This document shows, in pieces, positions 40,389 to 47,811 of a stretch of DNA of 55,355 bases. The DNA comes from Burkholderiales bacterium (lineage in GTDB: Bacteria; Pseudomonadota; Gammaproteobacteria; Burkholderiales; Burkholderiaceae_C): positions 1 to 55,355 of the forward strand of contig JAEKLF010000095.1 in assembly GCA_019509985.1 (NCBI GenBank). The letters are read 5' to 3'. Both the position numbers and the translations under genes were made by a program. Every line of letters starts with the position of its first letter. Position 1 is the stretch's first letter. Under the pieces are notes generated by a model. The model searched no databases. It had not been told where the DNA came from and was given only the letters and a program-made list of their open reading frames with translations.

Positions 40389-41552
40389 TCAGGTGTACCG
40401 ACTGCGCGCCGGCTGGGGCACCGGGCGGCGCAGCAGCGAGCGCAGCGACGGCGGCGCCTCGCGCCGGTCACCCTCCAGGAACAGGCGCAGCAGCCGCAGC
40501 CCGCGCGTGCGCCGGCACAGGCTGCGCAGCCCGATCAGCAGTGGCACGGCGATCAGCGCGCCGGCAATGCCCCAGAGCCAGCCCCAGAAGAGTACCGACA
40601 GGAACACCGACAGCGCGCTCAGCGACAGCCGCCGGCCGACCACCATGGGGCTGACGAAATTGCTCTCCACGGCGTGGATGAGCATGAAAGCCAAGGTCGG
40701 CCCGAACACCTGCAGCCCGGTGCCGAAGCTGCTGATGCCGGCCAGCAGCAGCATCGCCATCAGCGTCATGGGCCCGAGATAGGGCACGAAGCACAGCAGG
40801 GCAGTGAGGACGCCCCACAGGGCCGGGTTGGGCAGGTCCAGCAGCCACAGCGCCAGCGCCGTGATCAGGCCCACGGCGGCGTTGATGATGCCGACCGAGG
40901 CCAGGTAGCGGCCGATCTCGCGCTGCGCCGCGCGCACGCCGCCCAGCACCAGCGCCCGTGTGCGCCGGCTGGGCACCGCCTCGACGACGCGCGACAGCAG
41001 CCAGTGCTCGGAGGCCAGCAGGAAATAGGTCAGGATCACCGTGGCCGCAGCGGCCAGCAGCAGCGACAGGCTGCGCGTCAGCACCATGCCGGTCAGCGCG
41101 ACGCCCTCGCTGGCCAGCCTCTCGCGCAGCGGGTCGGGCGGCGGTGTCGCCACCACGGCGCGGCTGGACCTGGGCGCGGCCTGCGGCGGGCGCAGGCCGG
41201 GGATGGACGCGCGCAGCTTCTCCACCTCCTCCAGCAACTGGCTCACCGTCGTCGGCGCCGCCTCCCACCAACTGGCCGCCGGCCGCGCCAGGCTCATGAC
41301 CAGCGACACCGTGCTCAGCAGCAGCGCCAGCACCAGCAGCAGCGCGCCCAGCATCGCCGGCACGCCGCGGGCATGCAGCCAGCGCACGGCGGGCGCCAGC
41401 GCGAAGGTCAGCATCACGGCGATCAGCACCGGCGCCAGCAGCGGCCGCGCCTCGCGCACGGCAAAGATCAGGACAAGCAGGAACAACCCGCGCAGCGCAC
41501 GGCTGCTGCGCGGCAGGATGGGCGAGGCGGCGACGGGGGGCTTGTCCACCAT
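40389..41552 (-). CDS. AI-2E family transporter (PerM/YdiK-like)
   Basis: Polytopic inner-membrane protein of 387 aa. Hydrophobic segments at the N-terminus (GLFLLVLIFAVREARPLLAP) and a C-terminal half with PNPALWGVLTALLCFVPYLG, GPTLAFMLIHAVESNFVSPM and GIAGALIAVPLL match the AI-2E exporter superfamily. Despite the name, many members are not AI-2 transporters, so the substrate is unknown. It starts 45 bp after the BON lipoprotein gene on the same strand and probably shares its sigma-54 promoter. Confidence 0.9.
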   Translation of the reverse strand: MVDKPPVAASPILPRSSRALRGLFLLVLIFAVREARPLLAPVLIAVMLTFALAPAVRWLHARGVPAMLGALLLVLALLLSTVSLVMSLARPAASWWEAAPTTVSQLLEEVEKLRASIPGLRPPQAAPRSSRAVVATPPPDPLRERLASEGVALTGMVLTRSLSLLLAAAATVILTYFLLASEHWLLSRVVEAVPSRRTRALVLGGVRAAQREIGRYLASVGIINAAVGLITALALWLLDLPNPALWGVLTALLCFVPYLGPMTLMAMLLLAGISSFGTGLQVFGPTLAFMLIHAVESNFVSPMVVGRRLSLSALSVFLSVLFWGWLWGIAGALIAVPLLIGLRSLCRRTRGLRLLRLFLEGDRREAPPSLRSLLRRPVPQPARSRYT

Positions 41553-41597
41553 CGGGCCACCTGCGTGCTTGGAGCCGGTCTGCGGCGCGGCCCGGCG

Positions 41598-41927
41598 TCA
41601 ATTGTTCGTCGGTGGGCGAACGATGATGTTGTTGCGCACTTCCTTCACGTCGGGCACGCCACGGGCGAGCTGGCCGGCGCGGTCCTTCTCGCTCTGCGAC
41701 GTTGCGAAGCCCGCCAGCTGCACCGTGCCCTTGAGCGCCTCGACCTGGATGCGCATCGCGCTGACGGAAGAGTCCTCGGCGAAGCGCGCCTTCACGCGGG
41801 TGGCGATGGTGGCGTCGTCGACGTATTCGCCGACCGAGCTCTGGCCGCTGGTGACGGCGCAGCCGCCGGTCGAGATCGTGGCCAGGATGGCCACCGAGGC
41901 CATGGCGGCGATGAGGGTGTTCTTCAT
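41598..41927 (-). CDS. BON-domain lipoprotein
   Basis: A 109-aa periplasmic protein from ATG 41927 (AAGGAG upstream). The signal peptide ends in a lipobox-like STGGC. One BON domain follows: DDATIATRVKARFAEDSSVS, then VEALKGTVQLAGFATSQSEK and VPDVKEVRNNIIV. OsmY-like BON proteins stabilise the envelope under osmotic stress. It is divergent from rpoN. Confidence 0.9.
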   Translation of the reverse strand: MKNTLIAAMASVAILATISTGGCAVTSGQSSVGEYVDDATIATRVKARFAEDSSVSAMRIQVEALKGTVQLAGFATSQSEKDRAGQLARGVPDVKEVRNNIIVRPPTNN

Positions 41928-41968
41928 GCTGTCTCCTTGCGCGAGCGAGGGATGGGCTCGCGAACGGC

Positions 41969-41982
41969 GCAAGGCAACGGCC
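41969..41982 (-). promoter_or_regulatory. Sigma-54-type promoter, BON lipoprotein operon
   Basis: GGCCGTTGCCTTGC on the minus strand, preceded by T. Predicted +1 is about 41957, a 30-nt leader. Confidence 0.6.
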
Positions 41983-42219
41983 ATGCCCACCCACCCGGCA
42001 CGGCCATTGCCGCGCACGCCGCGCCGCCGGCCCGAGCGCCGGGGCGGTGCGTGCCACCGGGCTGCGGCACGCTTTGCCGCATTTGCCGACACGCCCCGGA
42101 AGGGTCGGCAAATTTTGCAGGCGCCGGACGACGACCCGCGGGCGTCGACGGCCCGGCAAGGGCGATTCCTTCCCCTTGAAAGGGCGGCCTGTTTCGGGAT
42201 GCGACAAGTCGGCCGATGT

Positions 42220-42233
42220 GGCATGGAGGTTGC
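42220..42233 (+). promoter_or_regulatory. Sigma-54-type promoter in front of rpoN (autoregulation)
   Basis: GGCATGGAGGTTGC, preceded by T, has -24 and -12 elements close to consensus. Predicted +1 is about 42245, a 59-nt leader to GTG 42304. Confidence 0.65.
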
Positions 42234-42303
42234 GTTGCCCGGCCAAGGGCCGCGTTGCGCCGCAGCGGTGCGACTTGCCCGCCAGATCGCAGAGAGGACT
42301 CCC

Positions 42304-43806
42304 GTGACATCCTTGGACATCCGCGCCGACCACCGGCAGACCCAGACCCTGTCGCCCCGACTCCAGCACGCCGTGCGCCTGTTGCAGATGTCTTCACTGG
42401 ATTTCGCGGCCATGCTGCGCGACACGCTGGGCAAGAACCCCTTTCTCGAAGTTGAAGACGGCGAGGGCGCCGACGGCGGTGAAGGCGCCCAGCCACTGGC
42501 CCTGGCCGGTGGCGTGCAGACGCCCGGCCTGATGGACGGCGCCGTGGTCGACCCCGCCGCCGACTTGCGCCAGGCGCCCGACGACGTCGAGCCGCCGGCC
42601 GCGCTGCGGGACGGTGCCGGCGGCGAGGGTGACAGCGACCGCGACCTGTGGGCGGCCGATGGCGGTGCCGGCCTGCGCCGCGCCGAGGACGGTGAGCTCA
42701 GCGCGCTGGACCTGATGGCCGTCGAGACCTCGCTGAACGACCATCTGCACGTGCAGCTCAATGTGCTGCCGCTGTCCGAACGCGACCTGATGCTGGCGCG
42801 CACCATCGTCGAGTCGCTGGATGACGACGGCTATCTGCGCACGCCGTTGCAGGAACTGCTCGGCGTGGCCGGCCTCGATCCCGCGCCCGACCTGCAGGAG
42901 ATGCAGATCGCGCTCAAGCGCGTGCAGTCCCTGGATCCCGCGGGCGTGGCCGCGCGCAGCGTGGCCGAATGCCTGCTGCTGCAGCTGCCCGCCATCGATT
43001 GCCCGCAGACGCGCGCGCTGGCCCACACCATCATCAGCGAGCACCTGCCGGCGCTGGCCGCACGCGACGTCGTGGCGCTGGCGCGTCATCTGGGCGAGCC
43101 GCCGGCGCATGTCGAGGCGGTGTGCGACCGCATCCGCCGGCTGGACCCGCGGCCGGGCTGGCGGGTCGGCTCGTCCCACGTTCCCTATGTGGTGCCCGAC
43201 GTCGTCGTGAAGAAGGTGCGCGGCCAGTGGACCGTGCAGCTCAACCCGGCCATCGTGCCCAAGGTGAGGTTGAACCAGGTCTACGCCAAGCTCTTCCAGC
43301 GCCATCGCACGCCGGCCAATGCCGAACTGGGTGCGCATCTGCAGGAGGCACGCTGGACGCTGCGCAACGTCGAGCAGCGCTTCTCCACCATCCTCGACGT
43401 GGCCGAGGCCATCGTGCGGCGCCAGCACAACTTCCTGGACTACGGCGCGATGGCGATGAAGCCGCTGGGCCTGAAGGAGATCGCCGAGGAAGTGGGCATC
43501 CACGAGAGCACGGTTTCGCGCGTGACCAACAACAAATACATGGCCACGCCGGTCGGCGTGCTGGAGCTGAAGTACTTCTTCAGCCGCGCCATGATCAGCG
43601 CCAACGGCAGCGCCTGCTCAGGCACCGCCATCCGCGGCCTCATCAAGGACATCATCGAAGCCGAGAACGCCGAGGCGCCGCTGTCGGACGCCGAGATCAC
43701 GCGCCAGCTCGCCCAGCAAGGACTGGTGGTGGCGCGGCGCACCGTCACCAAATACCGCCAGATGCTGAAGATCGAGGCCGTGGACCGGCGCCGGCGCGTA
43801 GCCTGA
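42304..43806 (+). CDS. rpoN: RNA polymerase sigma-54 factor (likely second copy)
   Basis: Sigma-54 directs RNA polymerase to -24/-12 promoters and needs an AAA+ activator. The start is GTG 42304 (AGAGGA upstream), giving 500 aa. Region I is the Gln/Leu-rich TQTLSPRLQHAVRLLQMSSL (13-32), region II is acidic (to about 130), the core-binding domain follows, then the HTH GLKEIAEEVGIHESTVSRVT and the RpoN box ARRTVTKYRQ (477-486) that reads the -24 element. Housekeeping rpoN normally lies between lptB and hpf; neither is here. Its neighbours are stress genes with sigma-54-type promoters, so I infer an accessory rpoN with its own regulon. Confidence 0.95.
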   Translation: MTSLDIRADHRQTQTLSPRLQHAVRLLQMSSLDFAAMLRDTLGKNPFLEVEDGEGADGGEGAQPLALAGGVQTPGLMDGAVVDPAADLRQAPDDVEPPAALRDGAGGEGDSDRDLWAADGGAGLRRAEDGELSALDLMAVETSLNDHLHVQLNVLPLSERDLMLARTIVESLDDDGYLRTPLQELLGVAGLDPAPDLQEMQIALKRVQSLDPAGVAARSVAECLLLQLPAIDCPQTRALAHTIISEHLPALAARDVVALARHLGEPPAHVEAVCDRIRRLDPRPGWRVGSSHVPYVVPDVVVKKVRGQWTVQLNPAIVPKVRLNQVYAKLFQRHRTPANAELGAHLQEARWTLRNVEQRFSTILDVAEAIVRRQHNFLDYGAMAMKPLGLKEIAEEVGIHESTVSRVTNNKYMATPVGVLELKYFFSRAMISANGSACSGTAIRGLIKDIIEAENAEAPLSDAEITRQLAQQGLVVARRTVTKYRQMLKIEAVDRRRRVA

Positions 43807-43820
43807 CGGCGGCAGGCGCG

Positions 43821-44120
43821 CTACGGGCCCTTGACGCCGGGCAGCGGCGGAGCGCTGGTCTTCGTGTCGTCCGCCGGGTCGGGCTGGGTCTCGTCGTGCG
43901 GCGCGGTGCCGGGGCCGCCGCCCAGCGGATCGCGCCGGTTCCTGTGCCAGATCGCGAACTCCTCGGAGAACTTTTCGTAGCGGTCCCGGCGCCAGGCGCG
44001 GTAGTCCGAATCCATGGCGCGCGTCTGCTCATCGCGCCACCGTTGGTAGCCGGAGTCGAGGTCGTCGCCGGTGTCGTCCGGGGCCGGCGGCCCGGGGTTC
44101 GAGGTGTCATGTTCAGGCAT
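43821..44120 (-). CDS. Hypothetical small acidic protein
   Basis: A 99-aa hydrophilic protein from ATG 44120 (AAGGA upstream). The core DDLDSGYQRWRDEQTRAMDS, followed by DYRAWRRDRYEKFSEEFAIW, contains repeated aromatic-Arg pairs, so this part probably folds as one or two helices. The flanks are Pro/Asp-rich. I have no function for it. It lies 56 bp after the PQQ-type dehydrogenase gene on the same strand; a very weak GG-N10-GC match at 44154 is not convincing, so co-transcription is likely. Confidence 0.7.
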   Translation of the reverse strand: MPEHDTSNPGPPAPDDTGDDLDSGYQRWRDEQTRAMDSDYRAWRRDRYEKFSEEFAIWHRNRRDPLGGGPGTAPHDETQPDPADDTKTSAPPLPGVKGP

Positions 44121-44176
44121 GGCGGAATCCTTTCCAAGCGGCGCCCGCTCGATGCGCGCGCCGGTCCACCGCGGCG

Positions 44177-45523
44177 TCAGCGGGGCGTCACGCGCCAGAT
44201 CGTGTTGCCGACGTCATCCGCCACCAGCAGCGCGCCGCGGCTGTCGATGGCCACACCGACGGGTCGCCCGCGGGCCTCGCCCTCGGGGCCCAGGAAGCCT
44301 GTCAGCACGTCGACCGGCTGGCCCTGCGGCCGGCCGTCGGCAAAGGGCAGGTAGACGACCTTGTAGCCCGACAGCGGGCGGCGGTTCCACGAGCCGTGCA
44401 TGCCGATGAAGACGCCGCTCTGCGCCGCGCCGGGCAGCACGCCGGGCAGGGGGCTGCGGCCCGCTGCGGTGAGGCCAAGGGCGGCGACGTGGGCACCGAG
44501 CGCGTAGTCGGGCACGATGGCGCGCGCCACCAGCTCGGGCTGCTGCGGCTGCACGCGCACATCCACGTGCTGCCCATACCAGCTGTAGGGCCAGCCATAG
44601 AAGCCACCGTCGCGCACCGAGGTCAGGTAATCGGGCACGAGGTCGCTGCCGATCTCGTCGCGCTCGTTGGCCACCGTCCACAGCACCGGCCCGCCAGCGC
44701 CGCCGGGCGCGGGCATCCAGGCCATGCCGTTGGCGTTGCGCAGGCCGGTCGCGAACAGGCGCTTGGCGCCGGTGGCGCGGTCGATCTCCCAGATCGCCGC
44801 GCGGCCCTGCTCGGCCTCGATGCCGTTCTCCGCCGCATTGCTGTTGGAGCCCACGGTGGCGTAGAGCTTGCTGCCATCGGGGCTGGCGATGAGGCTCTTG
44901 GTCCAGTGATGGTTGATGGAGCCGGCGGGCAGGTCGGTCAGCCTGCGGCCCGGGCCGGCCAGCGTCGTCTGGCCGCGGGTGTAGGCGAACTCCAGCACGG
45001 CGTCGGTGTTGGCGACGTAGAAGCGGTCGCCGACCACGGCCATGCCGAAGGGCGAGTTCAAGCCTTGCAGGAAGACCTCGCGCACTTCCGGGCGACCGTC
45101 GCCGTCGGCGTCGCGCAGCAGCGTGATGCGGTTGGGGCTGGGCACTGCGGCGCCGGCGCGCGACATCAGCTTGCCCATCACCCAGCCCTTGATGCCCTTG
45201 CGGTCGTCGGGCCGGTCGGCCGGCGCATTGGTCTCGGCCACCAGCACGTCGCCATTGGGCAGCACGGCCAGCCAGCGCGGGTGTTCCAGCTCGGTCGCGA
45301 AGGCCTGCACTTGCAGTCCGGCCGCGGGCGTGGGCAGCTGCCCGTGCTGCCAGGGCTTGCTGGGTGCGATGTGGGTGGTCGGCAGCACGCGCTTCACGGG
45401 CTCCACCAGCGTCGGATGGGGGCCGACGTCGGCGCCCGACGGCAGGCGTGCGCTCTCGCCGCAGCCGCACAGCGCGGCGGCCGCGGCCAGCGCCGCGACG
45501 AGGGCAGGGCGAAGGCGTTGCAT
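44177..45523 (-). CDS. PQQ-dependent sugar/sorbosone dehydrogenase-like lipoprotein
   Basis: Periplasmic beta-propeller of 448 aa related to soluble aldose (sorbosone) dehydrogenases. The ATG at 45523 starts a lipoprotein signal (LRPALVAALAAAAALCGCGE). Typical segments are GLQVQAFATELEHPRWLAVL, NGDVLVAETN, NRITLLRDADGDGRPEVRE (calcium-type loop), GSINHHWTKSL, TGLRNANGMAW (Arg/Asn of the cofactor pocket), NERDEIGSDLVPDYL, GFYGWPYSWYG and MHGSWNR. PQQ binding is inferred from family. The GGAGGG before the ATG is only two bases away and would lie upstream of the predicted +1. Confidence 0.88.
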   Translation of the reverse strand: MQRLRPALVAALAAAAALCGCGESARLPSGADVGPHPTLVEPVKRVLPTTHIAPSKPWQHGQLPTPAAGLQVQAFATELEHPRWLAVLPNGDVLVAETNAPADRPDDRKGIKGWVMGKLMSRAGAAVPSPNRITLLRDADGDGRPEVREVFLQGLNSPFGMAVVGDRFYVANTDAVLEFAYTRGQTTLAGPGRRLTDLPAGSINHHWTKSLIASPDGSKLYATVGSNSNAAENGIEAEQGRAAIWEIDRATGAKRLFATGLRNANGMAWMPAPGGAGGPVLWTVANERDEIGSDLVPDYLTSVRDGGFYGWPYSWYGQHVDVRVQPQQPELVARAIVPDYALGAHVAALGLTAAGRSPLPGVLPGAAQSGVFIGMHGSWNRRPLSGYKVVYLPFADGRPQGQPVDVLTGFLGPEGEARGRPVGVAIDSRGALLVADDVGNTIWRVTPR

Positions 45524-45535
45524 GGCCCTCCACGG

Positions 45536-45549
45536 GCAAGTCGGGTGCC
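45536..45549 (-). promoter_or_regulatory. Sigma-54-type promoter, sorbosone dehydrogenase-like gene
   Basis: GGCACCCGACTTGC on the minus strand. Predicted +1 is about 45524, one base before the ATG. It is back to back with 45556-45569, with six bases between. Confidence 0.65.
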
Positions 45550-45555
45550 CGACCC

Positions 45556-45569
45556 GGCATCGCATTTGC
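45556..45569 (+). promoter_or_regulatory. Sigma-54-type promoter, hemerythrin gene 1
   Basis: GGCATCGCATTTGC. Predicted +1 is about 45581, a 24-nt leader. Confidence 0.7.
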
Positions 45570-45604
45570 CGCGCTGCGGGCATCGCGCGACGAAAGGTGG
45601 CTCC

Positions 45605-46105
45605 ATGGCTGACGACGACGTGGTGACGGTACTGACGGATCAGCACAGGCGGCTCGAAACGCAGCTGAGGGCCCTGCTCGACGCGGCCGAGCGTGGCGGC
45701 GACTGCACCGCGCTGCTGGCGAGGGCCGGCGACGAACTGGCCGTGCACATCCTGGCCGAGGAGCGCATCGTCTATCCGGCCGTGCATGCCGCGCGCACGG
45801 AGGACATCCTGCTCGAATCACTGGAGGAGCATCTGTCGCTGAAGCGCCTGCTGGCCGACCTGCTGGCGCTGGCGCCCGACGACACGACCTTCCAGCCCAA
45901 GTGCAAGGTACTGGACGAGCAGGCCCGCCACCATCACAAGGAAGAGGAGGAACACCTCTTCCCGAAGATGCAGCGCCTGCTGGATACGCCGAGCCGGCGC
46001 GCGATGGGCGCGGCCGTGCGCTATCACGAGGCCGCGCTGCGCGACCACGGCGACCCGCGCGAGCGCGTGACCGAGCAGACCGACGCGGCCGCGCCGCTGC
46101 CCTGA
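45605..46105 (+). CDS. Hemerythrin HHE-domain protein 1
   Basis: A 166-aa four-helix di-iron protein (ATG 45605). Iron-ligand motifs in order are DQHRRLE, HILAEERIVYPA, EEHLSLKRLL and HHHKEEEEHLFP. HHE proteins bind oxygen or NO, or repair iron centres, during oxidative or nitrosative stress. A second, divergent hemerythrin-type gene lies at 46983, each with its own sigma-54-type promoter. Confidence 0.92.
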   Translation: MADDDVVTVLTDQHRRLETQLRALLDAAERGGDCTALLARAGDELAVHILAEERIVYPAVHAARTEDILLESLEEHLSLKRLLADLLALAPDDTTFQPKCKVLDEQARHHHKEEEEHLFPKMQRLLDTPSRRAMGAAVRYHEAALRDHGDPRERVTEQTDAAAPLP

Positions 46106-46125
46106 GCGGATGGGGCCTGTTAACC

Positions 46126-46560
46126 CTAGGCCGCCGACGCGCGGCCGTCGGGTTCGGAGATCTCGCGCAGCGCGCGGTCGATGTGACCCGACTGGCGCAG
46201 CGCCATGTCGCCCAGCGACACGATGCCCACCAGCCGGCGCTTGCCGTCCACCACGGGCAGGCGGCGCAGCTGCTTCATACCCATCAGGCGCATCACCTCA
46301 TCGGCGTCCTGGTCGATGGTGCAGGACTCGACGTCGGGGCTCATGATGTCGGACACGCAGGCCTGGTCGGGATGCAGGCCTTCGGCCACGCCGCGCACGG
46401 CGATGTCGCGGTCGGTCAGCATGCCCAGCAGGTATTCGCCATCGCAGACGGGCAGCGCCCCGACGTTGAGCTCCAGCATGCACTGCGCCGCCCGACGCAG
46501 GCTTTCCTGCGGCTGGATGGTCTGCACGTCGGTGGACATGATGTCGGCGATCTTGGCCAT
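46126..46560 (-). CDS. Two-CBS-domain protein
   Basis: A 144-aa protein made only of a CBS pair (IADIMSTDVQTIQPQESLRR and VSDIMSPDVESCTIDQDADE, each followed by a G-x-L/I-V-S/T-x-x-D segment). CBS modules bind adenosyl nucleotides and sense energy state. ATG 46560 (GGAG upstream) was preferred over 46611, which lies upstream of the promoter's predicted +1. It may act on a partner encoded elsewhere. Confidence 0.92.
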   Translation of the reverse strand: MAKIADIMSTDVQTIQPQESLRRAAQCMLELNVGALPVCDGEYLLGMLTDRDIAVRGVAEGLHPDQACVSDIMSPDVESCTIDQDADEVMRLMGMKQLRRLPVVDGKRRLVGIVSLGDMALRQSGHIDRALREISEPDGRASAA

Positions 46561-46591
46561 GGCGGTCTCCTCGGGGCGATGGGACGCAGGG

Positions 46592-46605
46592 GCAAGGCGG
46601 GTGCC
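46592..46605 (-). promoter_or_regulatory. Sigma-54-type promoter, CBS protein gene
   Basis: GGCACCCGCCTTGC on the minus strand. Predicted +1 is about 46580, a 20-nt leader. Its GG is separated by one base from the GG of the divergent promoter at 46607. Confidence 0.7.
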
Positions 46606-46606
46606 G

Positions 46607-46620
46607 GGCACGCGGACTGC
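46607..46620 (+). promoter_or_regulatory. Sigma-54-type promoter, DUF378 gene
   Basis: GGCACGCGGACTGC has a full-consensus -24. Predicted +1 is about 46632, a 28-nt leader. Confidence 0.7.
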
Positions 46621-46659
46621 CGCGAGAGCAGCACCTTGGCTGCGCCACAGGACTCATTC

Positions 46660-46923
46660 ATGGACGATTCCGACTTTCCCGCACCGCCGCCCACTCCCAA
46701 TGGCCGCTCGAACAAGACCGCCACGACGGCCACCGCCGTCGCGCTGGTGCTGCTCGTCATCGGTGGCTTCAACTGGGCACTGGTGGGCCTGTTCAACCTC
46801 GACTTCGTCGCCGCGCTGTTCGGCCGCATGACGCTGCTGTCGCGCACGGTCTACGTCGCCGTTGGCGTGGCGGCCCTGTATGCCTTGACGTTGCTGGCCC
46901 GGCTCGGGCGCGGTCCGATTTAG
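46660..46923 (+). CDS. DUF378-family small membrane protein
   Basis: An 87-aa protein with a polar N-terminus (DFPAPPPTPNGRSNKTAT) and two membrane segments. The DUF378 signature GGFNWALVGLFNLDFVAALF joins them, and a second helix (VYVAVGVAALYALTLLARL) follows. Function unknown; related to Bacillus YuzA. ATG 46660. Confidence 0.85.
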   Translation: MDDSDFPAPPPTPNGRSNKTATTATAVALVLLVIGGFNWALVGLFNLDFVAALFGRMTLLSRTVYVAVGVAALYALTLLARLGRGPI

Positions 46924-46935
46924 GCCGGGCCGGTG

Positions 46936-46949
46936 GGCGCCTCGATTGC
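46936..46949 (+). promoter_or_regulatory. Sigma-54-type promoter, hemerythrin gene 2
   Basis: GGCGCCTCGATTGC. Predicted +1 is about 46961, a 22-nt leader. Confidence 0.65.
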
Positions 46950-46982
46950 CCCGTCCGACGATTCCATCGGGGGAGGGCCGGC

Positions 46983-47462
46983 ATGACCCATCGAAATGCC
47001 ACCGACGCGGTGTCGGTGCTGACGGCCGACCACGAATCCGTGCGTCGCCTGTTCTCGGAGTTCGAAGAACTGGTGGCCGCGCATGCCGGTGACGCGGCGC
47101 GACGCGCGCTGGCCGAGCTGATCTGCAACACGCTGACCGCCCACGCAGCGGCCGAGGAGGAGCTGCTCTATCCGGCCGCCCGTGACGCGCTGGAGGATGA
47201 CTTCCGCATCGATCAGGCCGAGGGCGAGCACGAGGACATGCGCACGCTGATCCGGCAGGTCCGCTCGCTGGGCGCAGCCGACGGGCGCCATGACGCACTG
47301 GTGGCGATGCTCGCGAGCGTCGTCGCGGCGCATGTGCGGCAGGAGGAGAGCGACCTCTTCCCACGCCTGGAGTTCACCAGCCTGGACCTGGACCGCCTGG
47401 GCGAGCAATTGGTGCGGCGGCGTACCGAGGCGCTGCTGCTGCTGGCCAAGGCCGGCGGCTGA
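46983..47462 (+). CDS. Hemerythrin HHE-domain protein 2
   Basis: A 159-aa di-iron helical protein (ATG 46983, GGGAGGG upstream). Ligand motifs are ADHESVRRLFSEFE, TLTAHAAAEEELLYPA, GEHEDMRTLIRQV and HVRQEESDLFPRLE. It is only distantly similar to the first hemerythrin, so it is a paralogue rather than a recent duplicate. A strong terminator follows at 47485. Confidence 0.92.
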   Translation: MTHRNATDAVSVLTADHESVRRLFSEFEELVAAHAGDAARRALAELICNTLTAHAAAEEELLYPAARDALEDDFRIDQAEGEHEDMRTLIRQVRSLGAADGRHDALVAMLASVVAAHVRQEESDLFPRLEFTSLDLDRLGEQLVRRRTEALLLLAKAGG

Positions 47463-47484
47463 AGTGCGCCCCGGCCGCCCATGC

Positions 47485-47511
47485 AAAAGGCCCGGCCGAG
47501 CCGGGCCTTTT
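47485..47511. terminator. Bidirectional Rho-independent terminator
   Basis: AAAAGGCCCGGC and GCCGGGCCTTTT form a perfect 12-bp stem around CGA, with T runs on both strands. It lies between the convergent hemerythrin 2 and 25-aa membrane protein genes. Confidence 0.92.
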
Positions 47512-47530
47512 GCTGGCAGCACGCCTTCAC

Positions 47531-47608
47531 TCAATGGAAGAAGAGATAGACCACCAGCAGCACGATGCCAGGTACGCCGAGAAGCCAGGCCAGAAAATAT
47601 TTACCCAT
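47531..47608 (-). CDS. 25-residue membrane micropeptide
   Basis: ATG 47608 has AGGAG eight bases upstream and encodes MGKYFLAWLLGVPGIVLLVV followed by YLFFH: one Lys, then a single hydrophobic helix. It has its own sigma-54-type promoter (47631) and a strong terminator on the other side, so it is a complete transcription unit. Small one-helix proteins of this kind often modulate membrane enzymes. I recall similar annotated hypotheticals in other proteobacteria but cannot name a family. Confidence 0.72.
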   Translation of the reverse strand: MGKYFLAWLLGVPGIVLLVVYLFFH

Positions 47609-47630
47609 GACGGATCTCCTGAAACGGTGA

Positions 47631-47644
47631 GCAAAGGATGCGCC
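47631..47644 (-). promoter_or_regulatory. Sigma-54-type promoter, membrane micropeptide gene
   Basis: GGCGCATCCTTTGC on the minus strand, preceded by T. Predicted +1 is about 47619, an 11-nt leader that still includes part of the AGGAG. Confidence 0.65.
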
Positions 47645-47715
47645 ACGCGCCATGGCGTCAATAGCGGACAAGCTGCCCCGCGCTTGTAGGAACAGTGGAA
47701 GGCACGCGAGGCTTG

Positions 47716-47729
47716 GGCGCGCCACTTGC
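47716..47729 (+). promoter_or_regulatory. Sigma-54-type promoter, second hybrid kinase gene
   Basis: GGCGCGCCACTTGC. Predicted +1 is about 47741, a 71-nt leader to ATG 47812. Confidence 0.6.
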
Positions 47730-47811
47730 TGCGCGAAGGCGTCGCGGTGATCGGCCTGCGGGTCCTGCAGCCGCTGTTTCAAGCAGGGAGTACGTCATCG
47801 ATGCCGTGCTG

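Noticed and set aside
47695..47811. Longer start of the second hybrid kinase
   Set aside because: The extension precedes the predicted +1 at 47741 and reads as unlikely low-complexity sequence.
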